Shown piece after piece: positions 52,567-62,546 of a stretch of 64,000 nucleotides of DNA. Each line of letters starts with the position of its first letter. Position 1 is the first letter of the stretch. Source of the DNA: Pseudoalteromonas luteoviolacea (GTDB lineage: Bacteria; Pseudomonadota; Gammaproteobacteria; Enterobacterales; Alteromonadaceae); NCBI RefSeq assembly GCF_000814765.1, contig NZ_JWIC01000006.1:400460-464459 (forward strand). Direction: 5' to 3'. Made by a program: the position numbers and the translations under genes. The notes beneath the pieces are model-generated. The model searched no databases. It worked only from the letters and a program-made list of their open reading frames with translations, and was not told the origin of the DNA.

Positions 52567-52782
52567 GTCAGGCATAATTCGCGCCGATTTTTGAAAGAAT
52601 TTAACACAGGTATTGAAAGTACTCAGGTTTTTAATCTGAAGTCACCTGTGTTGACCGGTAGTAAGTAAGCTGTTTGTTTACATTCAGCTTCGCCGGAATA
52701 GGGTGTAAGTTGGGCCTTAAAAGTGATGTTCGCATCCGCCTACTTACATATATTAAACGCAATATCATTTGGAGTTATTGCA
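52567..52782 (+). promoter_or_regulatory. rpmI-rplT leader, possible L20 autoregulation
   Basis: About 215 bases between infC and rpmI. GTAAGTA (52661-52667) can pair with TACTTAC (52741-52747) just before the rpmI ribosome site. In E. coli a long-range pseudoknot here binds L20. The pairing is seen; the regulation is inferred. Confidence 0.4.
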
Positions 52783-52983
52783 ATGGCTTACAAGCTAAAA
52801 ACACACAGAGGTGCTGCAAAGCGCTTCAAAAAGACTGCTTCAGGCGGTTACAAGCGTAAACAGTCGCATCTTCGTCACATTCTGACTAAGAAGTCATCTA
52901 AGCGTAAACTACACCTACGTGCTAAGTCTATGGTTCATAAGAATGACCTAGGCCTTATCGATCGTATGTTACCATTCGCTTAA
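52783..52983 (+). CDS. rpmI: 50S ribosomal protein L35
   Basis: A 66-aa basic protein starting at ATG 52783 with GGAG nine bases upstream. Sequence matches L35: [14 protein letters not shown], ending with Leu-Pro-Phe-Ala. Between infC and rplT as in other Gammaproteobacteria. Confidence 0.97.
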   Translation: MAYKLKTHRGAAKRFKKTASGGYKRKQSHLRHILTKKSSKRKLHLRAKSMVHKNDLGLIDRMLPFA

Positions 52984-52998
52984 TAGAGGATATCAGAA

Positions 52999-53358
52999 AT
53001 GGCAAGAGTTAAACGCGGTGTTATCGCACGTGCACGTCACAAAAAAGTATTAAAGCAAGCTAAAGGTTACTACGGAGCACGTTCACGTGTTTACCGCGTA
53101 GCGTTCCAAGCTGTAACTAAAGCTGGTCAATATGCATACCGTGACCGTCGCGCTAAGAAACGTACTTTCCGTCAACTATGGATTGCACGTATCAATGCTG
53201 CAGCACGTCAAAACGGCCTATCTTACAGCCGCTTCATTAACGGCCTTAAAAAGTCGTCAATTGAAATCGATCGTAAGATCCTAGCTGATATCGCAGTATA
53301 TGACCAAGTAGCTTTCACTGCTCTAGTAGAGAAAGCAAAAGAAGGTCTTGCAGCTTAA
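52999..53358 (+). CDS. rplT: 50S ribosomal protein L20
   Basis: A 119-aa assembly protein of the 50S subunit; [17 protein letters not shown]-like Arg-Asp-Arg-Arg-Ala-Lys-Lys and Ala-Asp-Ile-Ala are characteristic. AGAGGA lies before the start. Ends at a strong terminator (53385-53409). Confidence 0.98.
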   Translation: MARVKRGVIARARHKKVLKQAKGYYGARSRVYRVAFQAVTKAGQYAYRDRRAKKRTFRQLWIARINAAARQNGLSYSRFINGLKKSSIEIDRKILADIAVYDQVAFTALVEKAKEGLAA

Positions 53359-53384
53359 TTTATTAATTAAGTATAGCGATGTTT

Positions 53385-53409
53385 AAAAGGAGCCTGTGGC
53401 TCCTTTTTT
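53385..53409 (+). terminator. Terminator after rplT
   Basis: AAAAGGAGCC-TGT-GGCTCCTTTTTT: a stem with a 3-base loop followed by T residues, about 27 bases after rplT. It also can serve the convergent SDR gene. Confidence 0.88.
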
Positions 53410-53466
53410 AGTGTTTACCTATTCAGTTCAGTCTGTCCCACAGGCTTGGTTTTCTTCACGCTATCA

Positions 53467-54294
53467 TCAGCGATTCTTTAGTAATAATTTGTCTAACCAG
53501 CGTGAACTTAAAATGCGTTTTAAGTAACCCATCAAATAAGTTGGAAACGTCACATAATATCTCGCTTTTGCTTTTGGCGACTCAATTGCATGTAGAAGTT
53601 TGTCGTAGACCGCTTCTGGGCCGAGCGTGAATTTCTGCGGCGCTGTTTGGGCTTTGAGCCTAGTTAATTGTGCTTGATATTCATCTTTATGATAACTGGA
53701 TTCAATATCGATATGTTGTTCAAATGCTTGGCGAGCATTTTTTCTAAAATCAGATAAAATTGGTCCTGGCTCAATGAGACTAATTTGTACATTGGTGTCT
53801 GAAAGCTCCATTCTGAGCGTGTCAGTAAGTCCTTCGAGTGCAAATTTGCTGGCGTTGTATGCACCGCGATAAGGCAATGCCACTAAGCCAAGAACAGAAG
53901 AGTTTTGAATGATTCTACCTTGCCCTTGCGCTCTCATATGTGCGACAGCAAGACGGGTTAGGGTATGCCATCCAAAAAAATTAACTTCAAATTGTTGTCT
54001 TAGCACATCCGTTGGTAAGTCTTCGACCGCGCCGGGTTGACCATATGCGCCGTTATTAAAGAGCACATCGAGTTTTCCGTCACATAAGTCAAGTGCTTGT
54101 TGGAAACCTTGGTTTATTGACGTCTCGTCTGATAAGTCGAGCAAGATACAAGGAATCCCGAGTTGTTCAAAGTGCGAGAGGTGCTTTGAGTTTCTCACTG
54201 AGGCGATAACCTTGTACCCGGATTTATACAGTGTTTCTGCACAATACAAACCTATGCCTGTAGAGCACCCTGTGATTAAAATACTTTTACTCAT
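53467..54294 (-). CDS. Short-chain dehydrogenase/reductase
   Basis: A 275-aa SDR of the classical type: Thr-Gly-Cys-Ser-Thr-Gly-Ile-Gly (8-15), Asn-Asn-Gly-Ala-Tyr-Gly, catalytic Ser and Tyr-Asn-Ala-Ser-Lys. Similar in layout to the NADP-dependent aldehyde reductase YbbO. Substrate unknown; cytosolic. Confidence 0.85.
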   Translation of the reverse strand: MSKSILITGCSTGIGLYCAETLYKSGYKVIASVRNSKHLSHFEQLGIPCILLDLSDETSINQGFQQALDLCDGKLDVLFNNGAYGQPGAVEDLPTDVLRQQFEVNFFGWHTLTRLAVAHMRAQGQGRIIQNSSVLGLVALPYRGAYNASKFALEGLTDTLRMELSDTNVQISLIEPGPILSDFRKNARQAFEQHIDIESSYHKDEYQAQLTRLKAQTAPQKFTLGPEAVYDKLLHAIESPKAKARYYVTFPTYLMGYLKRILSSRWLDKLLLKNR

Positions 54295-54429
54295 TGGTTT
54301 TGTTAAACTTTCCTTAAGTTGACCGCGAATTAGTGCGTTTAACTGTGAATTTTTGTTGAATCACCGCACATTGTAAGCTGTTAAATAAAATATTGATATA
54401 ATCATCTTTATACAAAAAAGACACAAAGA

Positions 54430-56226
54430 ATGTTTATGAGTTTAGGTATTGTTCTGCTTTCCGCAACGCTTAATTTGAATAGTCATCTCCCTCCATTGCA
54501 ACTTTGGCAAGGTCAAAGTGAGGCTTTGATGCAGCAAGAGGGACCTCTGACAACAGACTTTGAGTTAAGCGGTGGATTAGAGTCCCCGAATTACGAGCAA
54601 ACAAATGCGTTTTTAAAGCGCTTAGTCGCCTCTAATCCAACGCAGTTCCAGTCGGTCAAGATTGGTGTGAGTGATCAGGGAAGAGACATTAATATGCTAT
54701 TAGCTGTTGAAGATAGTCAATTTTCTCCAGCGATGATGAAAAATAATAATAAACCGACACTGCTGATCCAAGCGGGTATTCACGCTGGAGAAATTGACGG
54801 TAAAGATGCCATGTTTATGTTGCTAAGAGATATTGCTACAGGAAAGCGCCGCGATATCTTAAGTAAAGTGAATATTTTGTTTATTCCAATACTGAACGTA
54901 GATGGTCACGAGAGAAGCAGTGAATTTAATCGTATAAATCAACGTGGCCCCGTGACCATGGGCTTCAGAACAAACGCAAAGAATCTAAATTTAAACCGCG
55001 ATTACACAAAATTAGACACACCAGGTGTGCGTTCGGTGTTAAAAGTCATTAATGATTATGCCCCAGCGTTGTACGTAGATGTTCACGTCACTGATGGCGC
55101 GGATTATCAGTATGACGTGACCTATGGCTTCAATCCTAGTTTTGCGAGTGAATCTCCAGCAATATCGAAAGTACTAGAAGAGCAATTTACGCCAATCATT
55201 GACACAAAGCTGGCAAAAAGTGGACATATACCTGGTCCGCTTGTATTTGTAATGGATAAACGTGATCTTGAGAAAGGTCTTGCTGGCTGGGTAGCATCGC
55301 CAAGATTTTCAAATGGTTGGGGTGATATCAAAGGGTTGCCAACTATTTTAGTTGAAAACCACTCATTGAAGCCTTATAAACAGCGTGTACTAGGTACCTA
55401 TGTATTTATTGATGGTGTGATTGATGCGCTTGCGCAGCAGCATAAAGCATTACACAGCGCCGTGGAAGCTGAAAAACAGTCTCACCCTAAAGAACTTGTT
55501 GTCTCAAGGTCTTACAGTCAACAGCCTGATTATATACCTTTCAAAGGCATTAAGTATAAAAGCTTTGAAAGCGCTTTATCAGGGCATAAAGAAGTAAAAT
55601 ACCTCGGTGAGCCAATCAATTATGAGAAATTGCCCGTATTTTGGCAGAAGGATGTTAAAACGATTGTGCAAGTCCCGGAAGCGTTTTACATTCCACCACA
55701 ATATGCTTATTTAGTTGATAAACTAAAGCTACATGGTGTAGAAGTTGAGGTACTACCAGCAGGGACGTCTCTAGTAGGTCTAACCCAGCTCACGGTCGAT
55801 GATCATAGTTTTGCTCACACACCATTTGAGGGACGATTTAGAGTAGATGCGACATTCAAATCTAACCTGTTAAATGAAGAAGTTTCTCTTTCAGGATGGA
55901 CTAAAGTTTCGACAAAACAAGCGTACTCTGAACTTGTAACACACTTACTTCATCCAGTAGCGCCTGACTCATTTTTTGCATGGGGAGACTTCCATAGTAT
56001 TTTCCAGCGTACAGAATATGTTGAAAATTATGCACTTGAGCCATATGCTAGGAAAATGTTAAAAGAGAGTCCTAAGCTTGCTTTGGCATTTGATAAAAAG
56101 ATCCGCGAAGATAAAAAGTTTGCTAAAAGCGATAAACAAAGGCTTGAATGGTTGTATGAAAAAACACCATACTACGATAAAGCATATTTAAAGTATCCGA
56201 TTTTAATGTCGTATACGGGGCAGTAA
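54430..56226 (+). CDS. Secreted M14-family zinc carboxypeptidase
   Basis: A 598-aa peptidase: N-terminal signal (residues ~1-17), M14 domain with His118-Ala-Gly-Glu121 as the zinc motif and a third ligand in Asp-Val-His-Val, plus Asn-Arg-Asp-Tyr. It belongs to the larger M14 proteins with a C-terminal extension of ~250 residues. Likely periplasmic or secreted. It is one base from the next gene. Confidence 0.88.
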   Translation: MFMSLGIVLLSATLNLNSHLPPLQLWQGQSEALMQQEGPLTTDFELSGGLESPNYEQTNAFLKRLVASNPTQFQSVKIGVSDQGRDINMLLAVEDSQFSPAMMKNNNKPTLLIQAGIHAGEIDGKDAMFMLLRDIATGKRRDILSKVNILFIPILNVDGHERSSEFNRINQRGPVTMGFRTNAKNLNLNRDYTKLDTPGVRSVLKVINDYAPALYVDVHVTDGADYQYDVTYGFNPSFASESPAISKVLEEQFTPIIDTKLAKSGHIPGPLVFVMDKRDLEKGLAGWVASPRFSNGWGDIKGLPTILVENHSLKPYKQRVLGTYVFIDGVIDALAQQHKALHSAVEAEKQSHPKELVVSRSYSQQPDYIPFKGIKYKSFESALSGHKEVKYLGEPINYEKLPVFWQKDVKTIVQVPEAFYIPPQYAYLVDKLKLHGVEVEVLPAGTSLVGLTQLTVDDHSFAHTPFEGRFRVDATFKSNLLNEEVSLSGWTKVSTKQAYSELVTHLLHPVAPDSFFAWGDFHSIFQRTEYVENYALEPYARKMLKESPKLALAFDKKIREDKKFAKSDKQRLEWLYEKTPYYDKAYLKYPILMSYTGQ

Positions 56227-56227
56227 C

Positions 56228-56869
56228 ATGAAAGTTTTAACAATACCGGTAACGCCGTTTATGCAAAACTGTCGAGTTATCGCTTGCGAGTCTACAGGAA
56301 AAGCTGCCATAGTAGATCCCGGTGGCGATGCCGACAAGATTATTGCAGCTGTTAAGCAATACAACCTTGATGTAGATCTGGTTTTGCTCACACATGGTCA
56401 CTTGGATCATGTGGGTGTCAGTGAGGAGCTTGCCAAACAGTTTAATGTAGACATTGTTGGACCTCACATTGATGACACGTTTTGGTTGGAGGGGTTACCT
56501 ATGCAGGCGCAAATGTTTGGTTTTGCACCGCATGAACCATTTTTTCCCCAACGTTGGTTGAATGGAGGGGATATTGTTGAGCTTGGAGAGCTAAGCTTAC
56601 AAGTGAGACATTGTCCAGGTCACACTCCTGGGCATGTTGTTTTTTATGAACCTGCAAGTGCGACAGTACTGGTTGGTGATGTGCTGTTTAAAGGTTCGGT
56701 GGGGCGTACTGATTTTCCTAAAGGAGATGCCTCACAACTTAAGCACGCTATTAAAACACAGCTTTTTACCTTGGATGATGAAACTCGGGTATTGAGTGGT
56801 CACGGAGAAGATACCACAATAGGGTACGAGAAGCGTAATAACCCATTTATGAGCGGTCGCTTTGGGTAA
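56228..56869 (+). CDS. Metallo-beta-lactamase-fold hydrolase (glyoxalase II-like, YcbL type)
   Basis: A 213-aa MBL-fold hydrolase with Thr-His56-Gly-His58-Leu-Asp60-His61, Pro-Gly-His-Thr-Pro-Gly-His and Gly-Asp-Val-Leu-Phe. Small glyoxalase II-like enzymes such as YcbL hydrolyse S-lactoylglutathione; substrate here is inferred. Co-directional with the M14 peptidase, one base apart. Confidence 0.88.
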   Translation: MKVLTIPVTPFMQNCRVIACESTGKAAIVDPGGDADKIIAAVKQYNLDVDLVLLTHGHLDHVGVSEELAKQFNVDIVGPHIDDTFWLEGLPMQAQMFGFAPHEPFFPQRWLNGGDIVELGELSLQVRHCPGHTPGHVVFYEPASATVLVGDVLFKGSVGRTDFPKGDASQLKHAIKTQLFTLDDETRVLSGHGEDTTIGYEKRNNPFMSGRFG

Positions 56870-56916
56870 CGCTACGTGAATAGCGTAAAATTTAACATTA
56901 AAATATAAAGAAAAAT

Positions 56917-57378
56917 ATGTCATTAAATCAAGTTGATCGTCAGATACTAGCGTTGTTACAGCAAGATGCAAGTTTGTCTACTGCAGAAATTGCAGACAAA
57001 GTAGGATTATCACAATCTCCTTGTTGGAGACGCATCGCTAAATTGGAGCAAGATGGGTTTATCAAAGGGAAAGTTGCGCTTCTAGACGAAAAGCAACTTG
57101 GCTTCGATATGTTAGTGTATGCTCATGTGAAATTGTCAAACCATGGCCGTAGTAACCTTGCAGAATTTGAAAAGTTGATTATGAGCTATGATGAGGTTAC
57201 TGAGTGTTACACTATGGCCGGCACTATGGACTTTATGCTTAGGATAGTTTCAAAAGGCATAGAAGGATATGAGCTATTTGTTCGTGATAATTTATTAAAC
57301 CTAGAATATGTACAAGAAGTTCACTCTAATGTGACCATGACATGCGTTAAGCGTTCAACTGCCTTACCAATTATATAG
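56917..57378 (+). CDS. Lrp/AsnC-family regulator
   Basis: A 153-aa protein with N-terminal HTH (residues ~3-60: Asp-Arg-Gln-Ile-Leu-Ala-Leu-Leu-Gln ... Ser-Gln-Ser-Pro-Cys-Trp-Arg-Arg) and C-terminal RAM domain with Gly-Thr-Met-Asp-Phe. It probably senses an amino acid. Targets unknown. Ends before a strong hairpin. Confidence 0.9.
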   Translation: MSLNQVDRQILALLQQDASLSTAEIADKVGLSQSPCWRRIAKLEQDGFIKGKVALLDEKQLGFDMLVYAHVKLSNHGRSNLAEFEKLIMSYDEVTECYTMAGTMDFMLRIVSKGIEGYELFVRDNLLNLEYVQEVHSNVTMTCVKRSTALPII

Positions 57379-57425
57379 TGTCATACAGACATCTCAATTT
57401 AACACTATAATGTATCATGTTTGTT

Positions 57426-57460
57426 AAAAGCGCTGGATTTTGATAGGATCCAGCGCTTTT
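57426..57460. terminator. Long hairpin upstream of the SulP gene
   Basis: AAAAGCGCTGGAT pairs over 13 bp with ATCCAGCGCTTTT across a 9-base loop, between the Lrp gene and the SulP transporter. A terminator for the Lrp gene is most likely. Confidence 0.75.
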
Positions 57461-57490
57461 CTGTCGTAGTAAAAACACTTGGGGATATAA

Positions 57491-59047
57491 ATGTTTAATC
57501 TTATAGGCAAAGCGCCAAGCTCTGCTAAGAACGACGTGCTTTCTGGTTTAACTGTTGCATTAGCATTGGTACCAGAAGCGGTCGCATTCGCATTTGTTGC
57601 ACAAGTCGACCCATTGGTTGGCTTGTATGCAGCATTTATCGTTGGATTGATCACGTCTATTTTTGGTGGTCGTCCAGGAATGATTTCAGGTGCAACTGGT
57701 GCACTTGCAGTAGTTATGGTAAGCCTTGTGGTTGAACATGGCGTTGAATACCTCTTCGCCACTGTATTATTGATGGGTATTTTGCAGATATTAGCGGGTA
57801 TATTTAAGCTTGGTAAGTTTATCCGAATGGTCCCGCATCCTGTTATGCTTGGCTTTGTTAATGGTTTGGCTATTGTTATTTTCTTAGCGCAATTAGGTCA
57901 ATTTAAAGTCATGGATGAGTCAGGCACACTTCAGTGGATGCAGGGATCTGAGCTTTATATTATGGCGGGTTTGGTTGCTTTAACTATGGCAATTATTCAT
58001 TTCCTGCCAAAGCTGACAACGGCTGTTCCATCAAGCTTGGCAGCTATCCTAGTGGTGACGGGTATTGTAATTGGTTTTGATTTAGATGCGCGCAATGTAC
58101 TAGATTACCTAAAAGACATGAGCGGTAATGCAGATGCAACAATTGCTGGTGGTTTCCCTGCTTTCCATATCCCTGATGTACCATGGAACCTTGAAACACT
58201 TAAAATTATCTTCCCATATGCACTTATCTTGGCTGCTATTGGCTTAATTGAATCGCTACTAACATTAACACTGATTGACGAAATCACAGAAACTCGTGGT
58301 AATAGTAACCGTGAGTGTGTTGGTCAAGGTGCTGCAAACGTAACATGTGGTGTGTTTGGTGCGATGGGCGGTTGTGCGATGATTGGTCAATCTATGATTA
58401 ACATTAACTCAGGTGGTCGTAGCCGATTATCGGGTATTACTGCGGCTTTGTTATTACTTGGTTTCATTTTATTTGCGGCAAGTTTAATCGAGATGATCCC
58501 ACTTGCGGCACTTGTCGGTGTGATGTTTATGGTTGTACTTGGCACATTTGAATGGTCTAGCTTCCGTTTAATGAAGCGTATTCCAAAGAGTGATGCGTTT
58601 GTCATTGTATTGGTATCTGGTGTGACTGTGATCACAGACCTTGCAATTGCAGTTTGCGTGGGTGTGATTGTCTCAGCGCTTGTATTTGCTTGGGAGCACG
58701 CAAAGCACATTTACACAAATAACTACATTGATGATGAAGGCTCTAAAGTATACGAGTTACACGGTCCATTATTTTTCGGTTCAGTTAAAAACTTCGCAGA
58801 ATTGTTTGACGTTGCAAACGATCCTGACGATGTGATTGTTGAATTCAAGCATAGCCGTGTTGCGGATCACAGTGCTATTGAAGCCATTGATGCGCTAGCT
58901 GAAAAATACACTAAAGCAGGAAAAAAACTTCACTTACGTCACTTAAGTGAGGACTGCAAGCAGCTACTTGATAACGCATCAGACTTAGTTGAAATCAACG
59001 TAATTGAAGACCCTAAATACAAGGTGGCTTCAGACAAGCTAGCCTAA
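57491..59047 (+). CDS. SulP/SLC26-family anion transporter with STAS domain
   Basis: A 518-aa inner-membrane transporter. About 12-14 hydrophobic segments over residues 10-410 with the SulP signature Val-Pro-Glu-Ala-Val-Ala-Phe-Ala-Phe and Gly-Leu-Tyr-Ala-Ala-Phe, then a C-terminal STAS domain (~430-515). It may carry sulfate, bicarbonate or another anion; substrate not clear. GGGG precedes ATG. Confidence 0.9.
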   Translation: MFNLIGKAPSSAKNDVLSGLTVALALVPEAVAFAFVAQVDPLVGLYAAFIVGLITSIFGGRPGMISGATGALAVVMVSLVVEHGVEYLFATVLLMGILQILAGIFKLGKFIRMVPHPVMLGFVNGLAIVIFLAQLGQFKVMDESGTLQWMQGSELYIMAGLVALTMAIIHFLPKLTTAVPSSLAAILVVTGIVIGFDLDARNVLDYLKDMSGNADATIAGGFPAFHIPDVPWNLETLKIIFPYALILAAIGLIESLLTLTLIDEITETRGNSNRECVGQGAANVTCGVFGAMGGCAMIGQSMININSGGRSRLSGITAALLLLGFILFAASLIEMIPLAALVGVMFMVVLGTFEWSSFRLMKRIPKSDAFVIVLVSGVTVITDLAIAVCVGVIVSALVFAWEHAKHIYTNNYIDDEGSKVYELHGPLFFGSVKNFAELFDVANDPDDVIVEFKHSRVADHSAIEAIDALAEKYTKAGKKLHLRHLSEDCKQLLDNASDLVEINVIEDPKYKVASDKLA

Positions 59048-59064
59048 GTATTAATGAATTAGAC

Positions 59065-59090
59065 AAGCCCGCTCGATGCGGGCTTTTTTT
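59065..59090 (+). terminator. Terminator after the SulP gene
   Basis: AAGCCCGC-TCGAT-GCGGGCTT followed by T residues, 18 bases after the stop. Confidence 0.9.
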
Positions 59091-59206
59091 GTTATCAAGT
59101 TACTATCTCGGTATTTTATTCATTAGGTGGCTGTTACCAATTCACGTATACATGTTTGAAGCAATGATCTACAGTAGCGTGTAATTAAATATTAAAAGCG
59201 CACACT

Positions 59207-59629
59207 ATGAAAACAAAACTTGTACTCTCCATAATTGCTATAACATGCTGGCTTAGTGGCAGTGCCCTTGCTGATAGTAATACAGTGACGGTAAAAACTT
59301 TAACAAAAACGTCGCAAAGCTGGGATGGTACACCTTTACCATCATACCCTCTAGGTAAGCCGGAAATTACATTGCTAGATATTCATATACCAGCAGGTAC
59401 TGAGCTGCCGGTGCACCTGCACCCAGTCATTAACGCCGGGGTTGTGTTATCGGGTGAGTTACATGTTACTAAGCAAAGTGGTGAACAGCTCATTCTAAAA
59501 TCAGGAGAGCCTATTGTTGAGCTTGTAAATCAGTGGCATAAGGGTAAGGCTGTCGGTACAGAAGATGTACGTATCATCGTGTTCTATGCTGGTGAGCAGG
59601 GCAAAGATATTACGGTGAAAAAACACTAA
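59207..59629 (+). CDS. Secreted cupin-domain protein
   Basis: A 140-aa protein with a signal peptide (residues ~1-22, ending Ala-Leu-Ala) and a single cupin: Leu-Pro-Val-His-Leu-His-Pro-Val and Val-Leu-Ser-Gly-Glu-Leu, then Glu-Pro-Ile-Val-Glu. Metal-binding His are present. Role unknown; periplasmic. Confidence 0.82.
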   Translation: MKTKLVLSIIAITCWLSGSALADSNTVTVKTLTKTSQSWDGTPLPSYPLGKPEITLLDIHIPAGTELPVHLHPVINAGVVLSGELHVTKQSGEQLILKSGEPIVELVNQWHKGKAVGTEDVRIIVFYAGEQGKDITVKKH

Positions 59630-59657
59630 CTACATATAGTTTAAAAAAGCCAAGCAC

Positions 59658-60554
59658 TTATACCATTGATAAGTGCTGTGTGTGCTCAACCAAATACTCA
59701 TATAGTGCACGTATTTTAGCATTTTGCTTGAGATCTTTGTGGTAGGTATACCAGAGTGCGCCAACGTTCTCTGTACAAAGGAGCGGGCAGTCATCCAATC
59801 TTACTAAATTTGAATGTTTAATGGCGTCATTCTCAGATAGCGGACCTATGCCCATACCGCTGACAACAGCCGATTGTATATCCGAAAATTGATTGCTGGT
59901 GTACACAATGCTGTCGTTTTTTAGGTGTTTGATCACTTGGTTGATAAACGGAATATGGTGCTTTGAACTATCGGGCATTAGCCAATGGAATTGATTAAAC
60001 TCATCTTCGTTTTGCGGTAAGCCATATACTGTCATATATTCTTTTGATGCAAAGTAAGACATTTTTAATGAGATCACATGTTTTGCAATTAAATCAGGCT
60101 CTTTTGGCTCAGGGCCTGCCCGTAATGACACATGAATATTGCCACTTTGGGGTGGGATCACTTCATCGGTGGCCAGTAACTCTATCCTGACTTTTGGGTA
60201 TTGCTTTCTAAACTGTTGCATTGCTGGTGCTAACAGGGGAGAGTATGAAGTCACGGTTGTGATGCGAATTTTACCACTAAAATCTTGTTGAATGCTCTGG
60301 AGTTTGTCTTCTAAAGCGATAAACTGAGTCTCAAGATCTTCGAGCGTTTCACTCATTATTTGGCCTGCATCAGTAAGCTGATATCCTCTTTGATGGCGGA
60401 TAAACAAAGTTACATTGAGTGCGTCTTCCAAGCGATTGATATGTCGCAATACGGTGGTATGGTTACATTTTAAGATAGTCGCAGCCTTTGCAAGTGAGCC
60501 TGCTTTAGCAACTGTATGGGCAACTTTAAAATCGTCCCAATTCAATTTCTGCAT
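59658..60554 (-). CDS. LysR-family regulator
   Basis: A ~298-aa regulator. The true start is probably ATG 60554 (Met-Gln-Lys-Leu-Asn-Trp-Asp-Asp-Phe), where the LysR HTH begins; the frame extends to 60641 but the extra 29 residues are not LysR-like. HTH residues ~5-60, then an effector-binding domain. It is divergent from cytochrome b561 and YceI, which it may control. Confidence 0.87.
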   Translation of the reverse strand: MQKLNWDDFKVAHTVAKAGSLAKAATILKCNHTTVLRHINRLEDALNVTLFIRHQRGYQLTDAGQIMSETLEDLETQFIALEDKLQSIQQDFSGKIRITTVTSYSPLLAPAMQQFRKQYPKVRIELLATDEVIPPQSGNIHVSLRAGPEPKEPDLIAKHVISLKMSYFASKEYMTVYGLPQNEDEFNQFHWLMPDSSKHHIPFINQVIKHLKNDSIVYTSNQFSDIQSAVVSGMGIGPLSENDAIKHSNLVRLDDCPLLCTENVGALWYTYHKDLKQNAKIRALYEYLVEHTQHLSMV

Positions 60555-60688
60555 AAATATAATATTTTTCACTTCGTCTAGAACCTGAGTATATATTTTT
60601 TTGCACAATAGTTCTTTATTTTGTGCACTACTCAATATCACTTAGGCACGGTAACCTAGTCTCAGTTTTTCAAAGGTGTGGTTTGTAT

Positions 60689-61254
60689 ATGCTAAAAAAT
60701 AGCGATCAGGGTTATGGTTTGGTAAGCATCGCGGTGCATTGGCTCATGGCCATGGCCATCTTTTTCATGTTTGGTCTTGGGTTGTACATGGTGGAGCTAA
60801 CCTATTATGACGCTTGGTATAAAGGGTCATTAGATTTACATAAATCACTGGGCATTATATTGATGGGGGGTGGCTATTTAGATTGGCGTGGCGACAGCTG
60901 AATACAAAACCAAAAGCATTACCAGGACCTAAGTTAGAACAGATTACTGCGAGGGTAGGGCATCAGCTTTTATATATTTTAATGTTGCTTCTTTTACTCA
61001 GTGGTTACTTTATCTCAACCGCAGACGGCAGGCCGATAAGCGTTTTTGAATTGTTTGAAATCCCAGCGTTGCCTTGGTCCTTTGACAACCAAGAAGACAT
61101 CGTGGGTGACATACATTTTTGGCTTGCATGGAGCTTAATCGGGTTTGTGGCAGTGCACATGTTAGCAGCACTGAAACATCAATTTGTTAATAAAGACGGC
61201 GGCTTAAGTCGTATTTTAAAAGTATCAAAACAACGTATTTTAAATGATAAATAG
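60689..61254 (+). pseudogene. Cytochrome b561, frameshifted
   Basis: A heme-binding membrane protein of the b561 family, split in two frames. The first part (Met-Leu-Lys-Asn-Ser ... His-Lys-Ser-Leu-Gly-Ile-Ile-Leu-Met) and the second (Ala-Trp-Arg-Gln-Leu-Asn-Thr-Lys-Pro ... His-Met-Leu-Ala-Ala-Leu-Lys-His) match adjacent parts of the family. Inserting one T at the T run 60877-60879 restores a single frame (Tyr-Phe-Arg-Leu-Ala-Trp). It may be a true mutation or a sequencing error. The four helices and His ligands are otherwise kept. It is followed by yceI, a usual partner. Confidence 0.8.
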
Positions 61255-61272
61255 AATATTTAAGGGCAAATT

Positions 61273-61848
61273 ATGAAAAAGGGTATCGTGAGTGCGCTGT
61301 TAGCGACAGGTCTACTTATGGCTGGAACAGCGAATGCTGCTGAGTACAAAGTAGATAAGGCTGGTGCACATGCATTCATCAACTTTAAAATTAAGCACCT
61401 TGGTTACAGTTGGCTAACAGGCCGATTTAATGACTTTGATGGCCAATTTAGCTATGACAAAAGCAAGCCCAATGAGTCTAAAATCGATATAGTGATCAAC
61501 ACAGCGAGTATTGACTCAAACCATGCTGAGCGTGATAAGCACCTACGTGGTAAAGACTTTTTAAACGTGAAAAAATTCCCACAAGCAACGTTTGAAAGTA
61601 CCAAGTATGAGCAACTAAACGACAAAGAAGCTAAGCTTACAGGCTTGCTAGAGCTGAACGGTGTCAAAAGAACCATTACATTCCCAGTTGAAAAAATTGG
61701 CGAAGGGCAAGACCCTTGGGGTGGCTACCGTGTTGGTTTTTCTGGCGAAACATCTTTAAAATTGAAAGACTTTGGTATCGACTATAACTTAGGTCCGGCA
61801 TCAACACATGTCACGCTTGAATTACATATTGAAGGTATTCGCCTTTAA
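61273..61848 (+). CDS. yceI: YceI-family periplasmic protein
   Basis: A 191-aa protein with a signal peptide (~1-22, ending Ala-Asn-Ala), then a lipocalin-like YceI fold: Phe-Lys-Ile-Lys-His-Leu-Gly-Tyr-Ser, Gly-Arg-Phe, Arg-Asp-Lys-His-Leu-Arg-Gly-Lys-Asp-Phe-Leu, Asn-Val-Lys-Lys-Phe-Pro. It likely binds an isoprenoid and is transcribed with b561. Confidence 0.92.
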   Translation: MKKGIVSALLATGLLMAGTANAAEYKVDKAGAHAFINFKIKHLGYSWLTGRFNDFDGQFSYDKSKPNESKIDIVINTASIDSNHAERDKHLRGKDFLNVKKFPQATFESTKYEQLNDKEAKLTGLLELNGVKRTITFPVEKIGEGQDPWGGYRVGFSGETSLKLKDFGIDYNLGPASTHVTLELHIEGIRL

Positions 61849-62546
61849 ATCTAAAGTAAGCTAATTGGTTAAATTAGGTCTGTTGATTTAGGCGAGTAGT
61901 TACAATTCAGTACCAAGAATGATAAAGCCTCAGAAAAACTGGGGCTTTTTTGTGTGTATTCGCAGAGGGGATGGGGTTTAATAATCAATTGTTTATTTAT
62001 GCAATTGTGTCGCTCGAACAAGTCAACTCGTCGTTTTTTAGGCCACTCTGGCAATAACGTTGTGATTTTTGATGTGTATTTGGATTTACCTTTTAAAACC
62101 TTTGTGCTGCTTATTTGACCGTAATTAGTATAAAAAAGGTGAGCTCATAATAAGTTCCAAATAAGTTTGCGTTTTTAAAGTATGCCTGTCCAGATTCTTG
62201 AATAATGACGGCTCACAGAGAGGAGCCCTAAGTTGTAAAGTTAGCTAGCTGAAAAGTTGAATTTATTTTGTTGCTCATAAATATATTCTATGAATTTTAT
62301 ATTTGTTACAGTGGGGCGGGGTGAAATGTTAATTTCTATAAATTAATATTTATGTTTTTAGCTTCATGGTATTAAATGAGTTTGCTTTATTTGGTTTTTT
62401 CTGGCTTTTAAAGTTATATATTAAAATGTTAGTGTTTGTTTTACATTTGTTTCTAGGTTGGATAAAATAATTTAAATTAAAGCCTATGGCTTTTACGTTT
62501 TAATAAATATATTTTCTATAAAAAAATTGAAGTAGGGCCTGGAAGC
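61849..62546. other. AT-rich intergenic region, no gene seen
   Basis: About 700 bases with only a terminator for yceI (61924-61952, AAGCCTCAG-AAAAA-CTGGGGCTT) and AT-rich sequence, probably containing the promoter of the following lipoprotein gene. Confidence 0.7.
61924..61952 (+). terminator. Terminator after yceI
   Basis: AAGCCTCAG pairs with CTGGGGCTT (one G-U pair), loop of five A, then TTTT. Confidence 0.75.
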
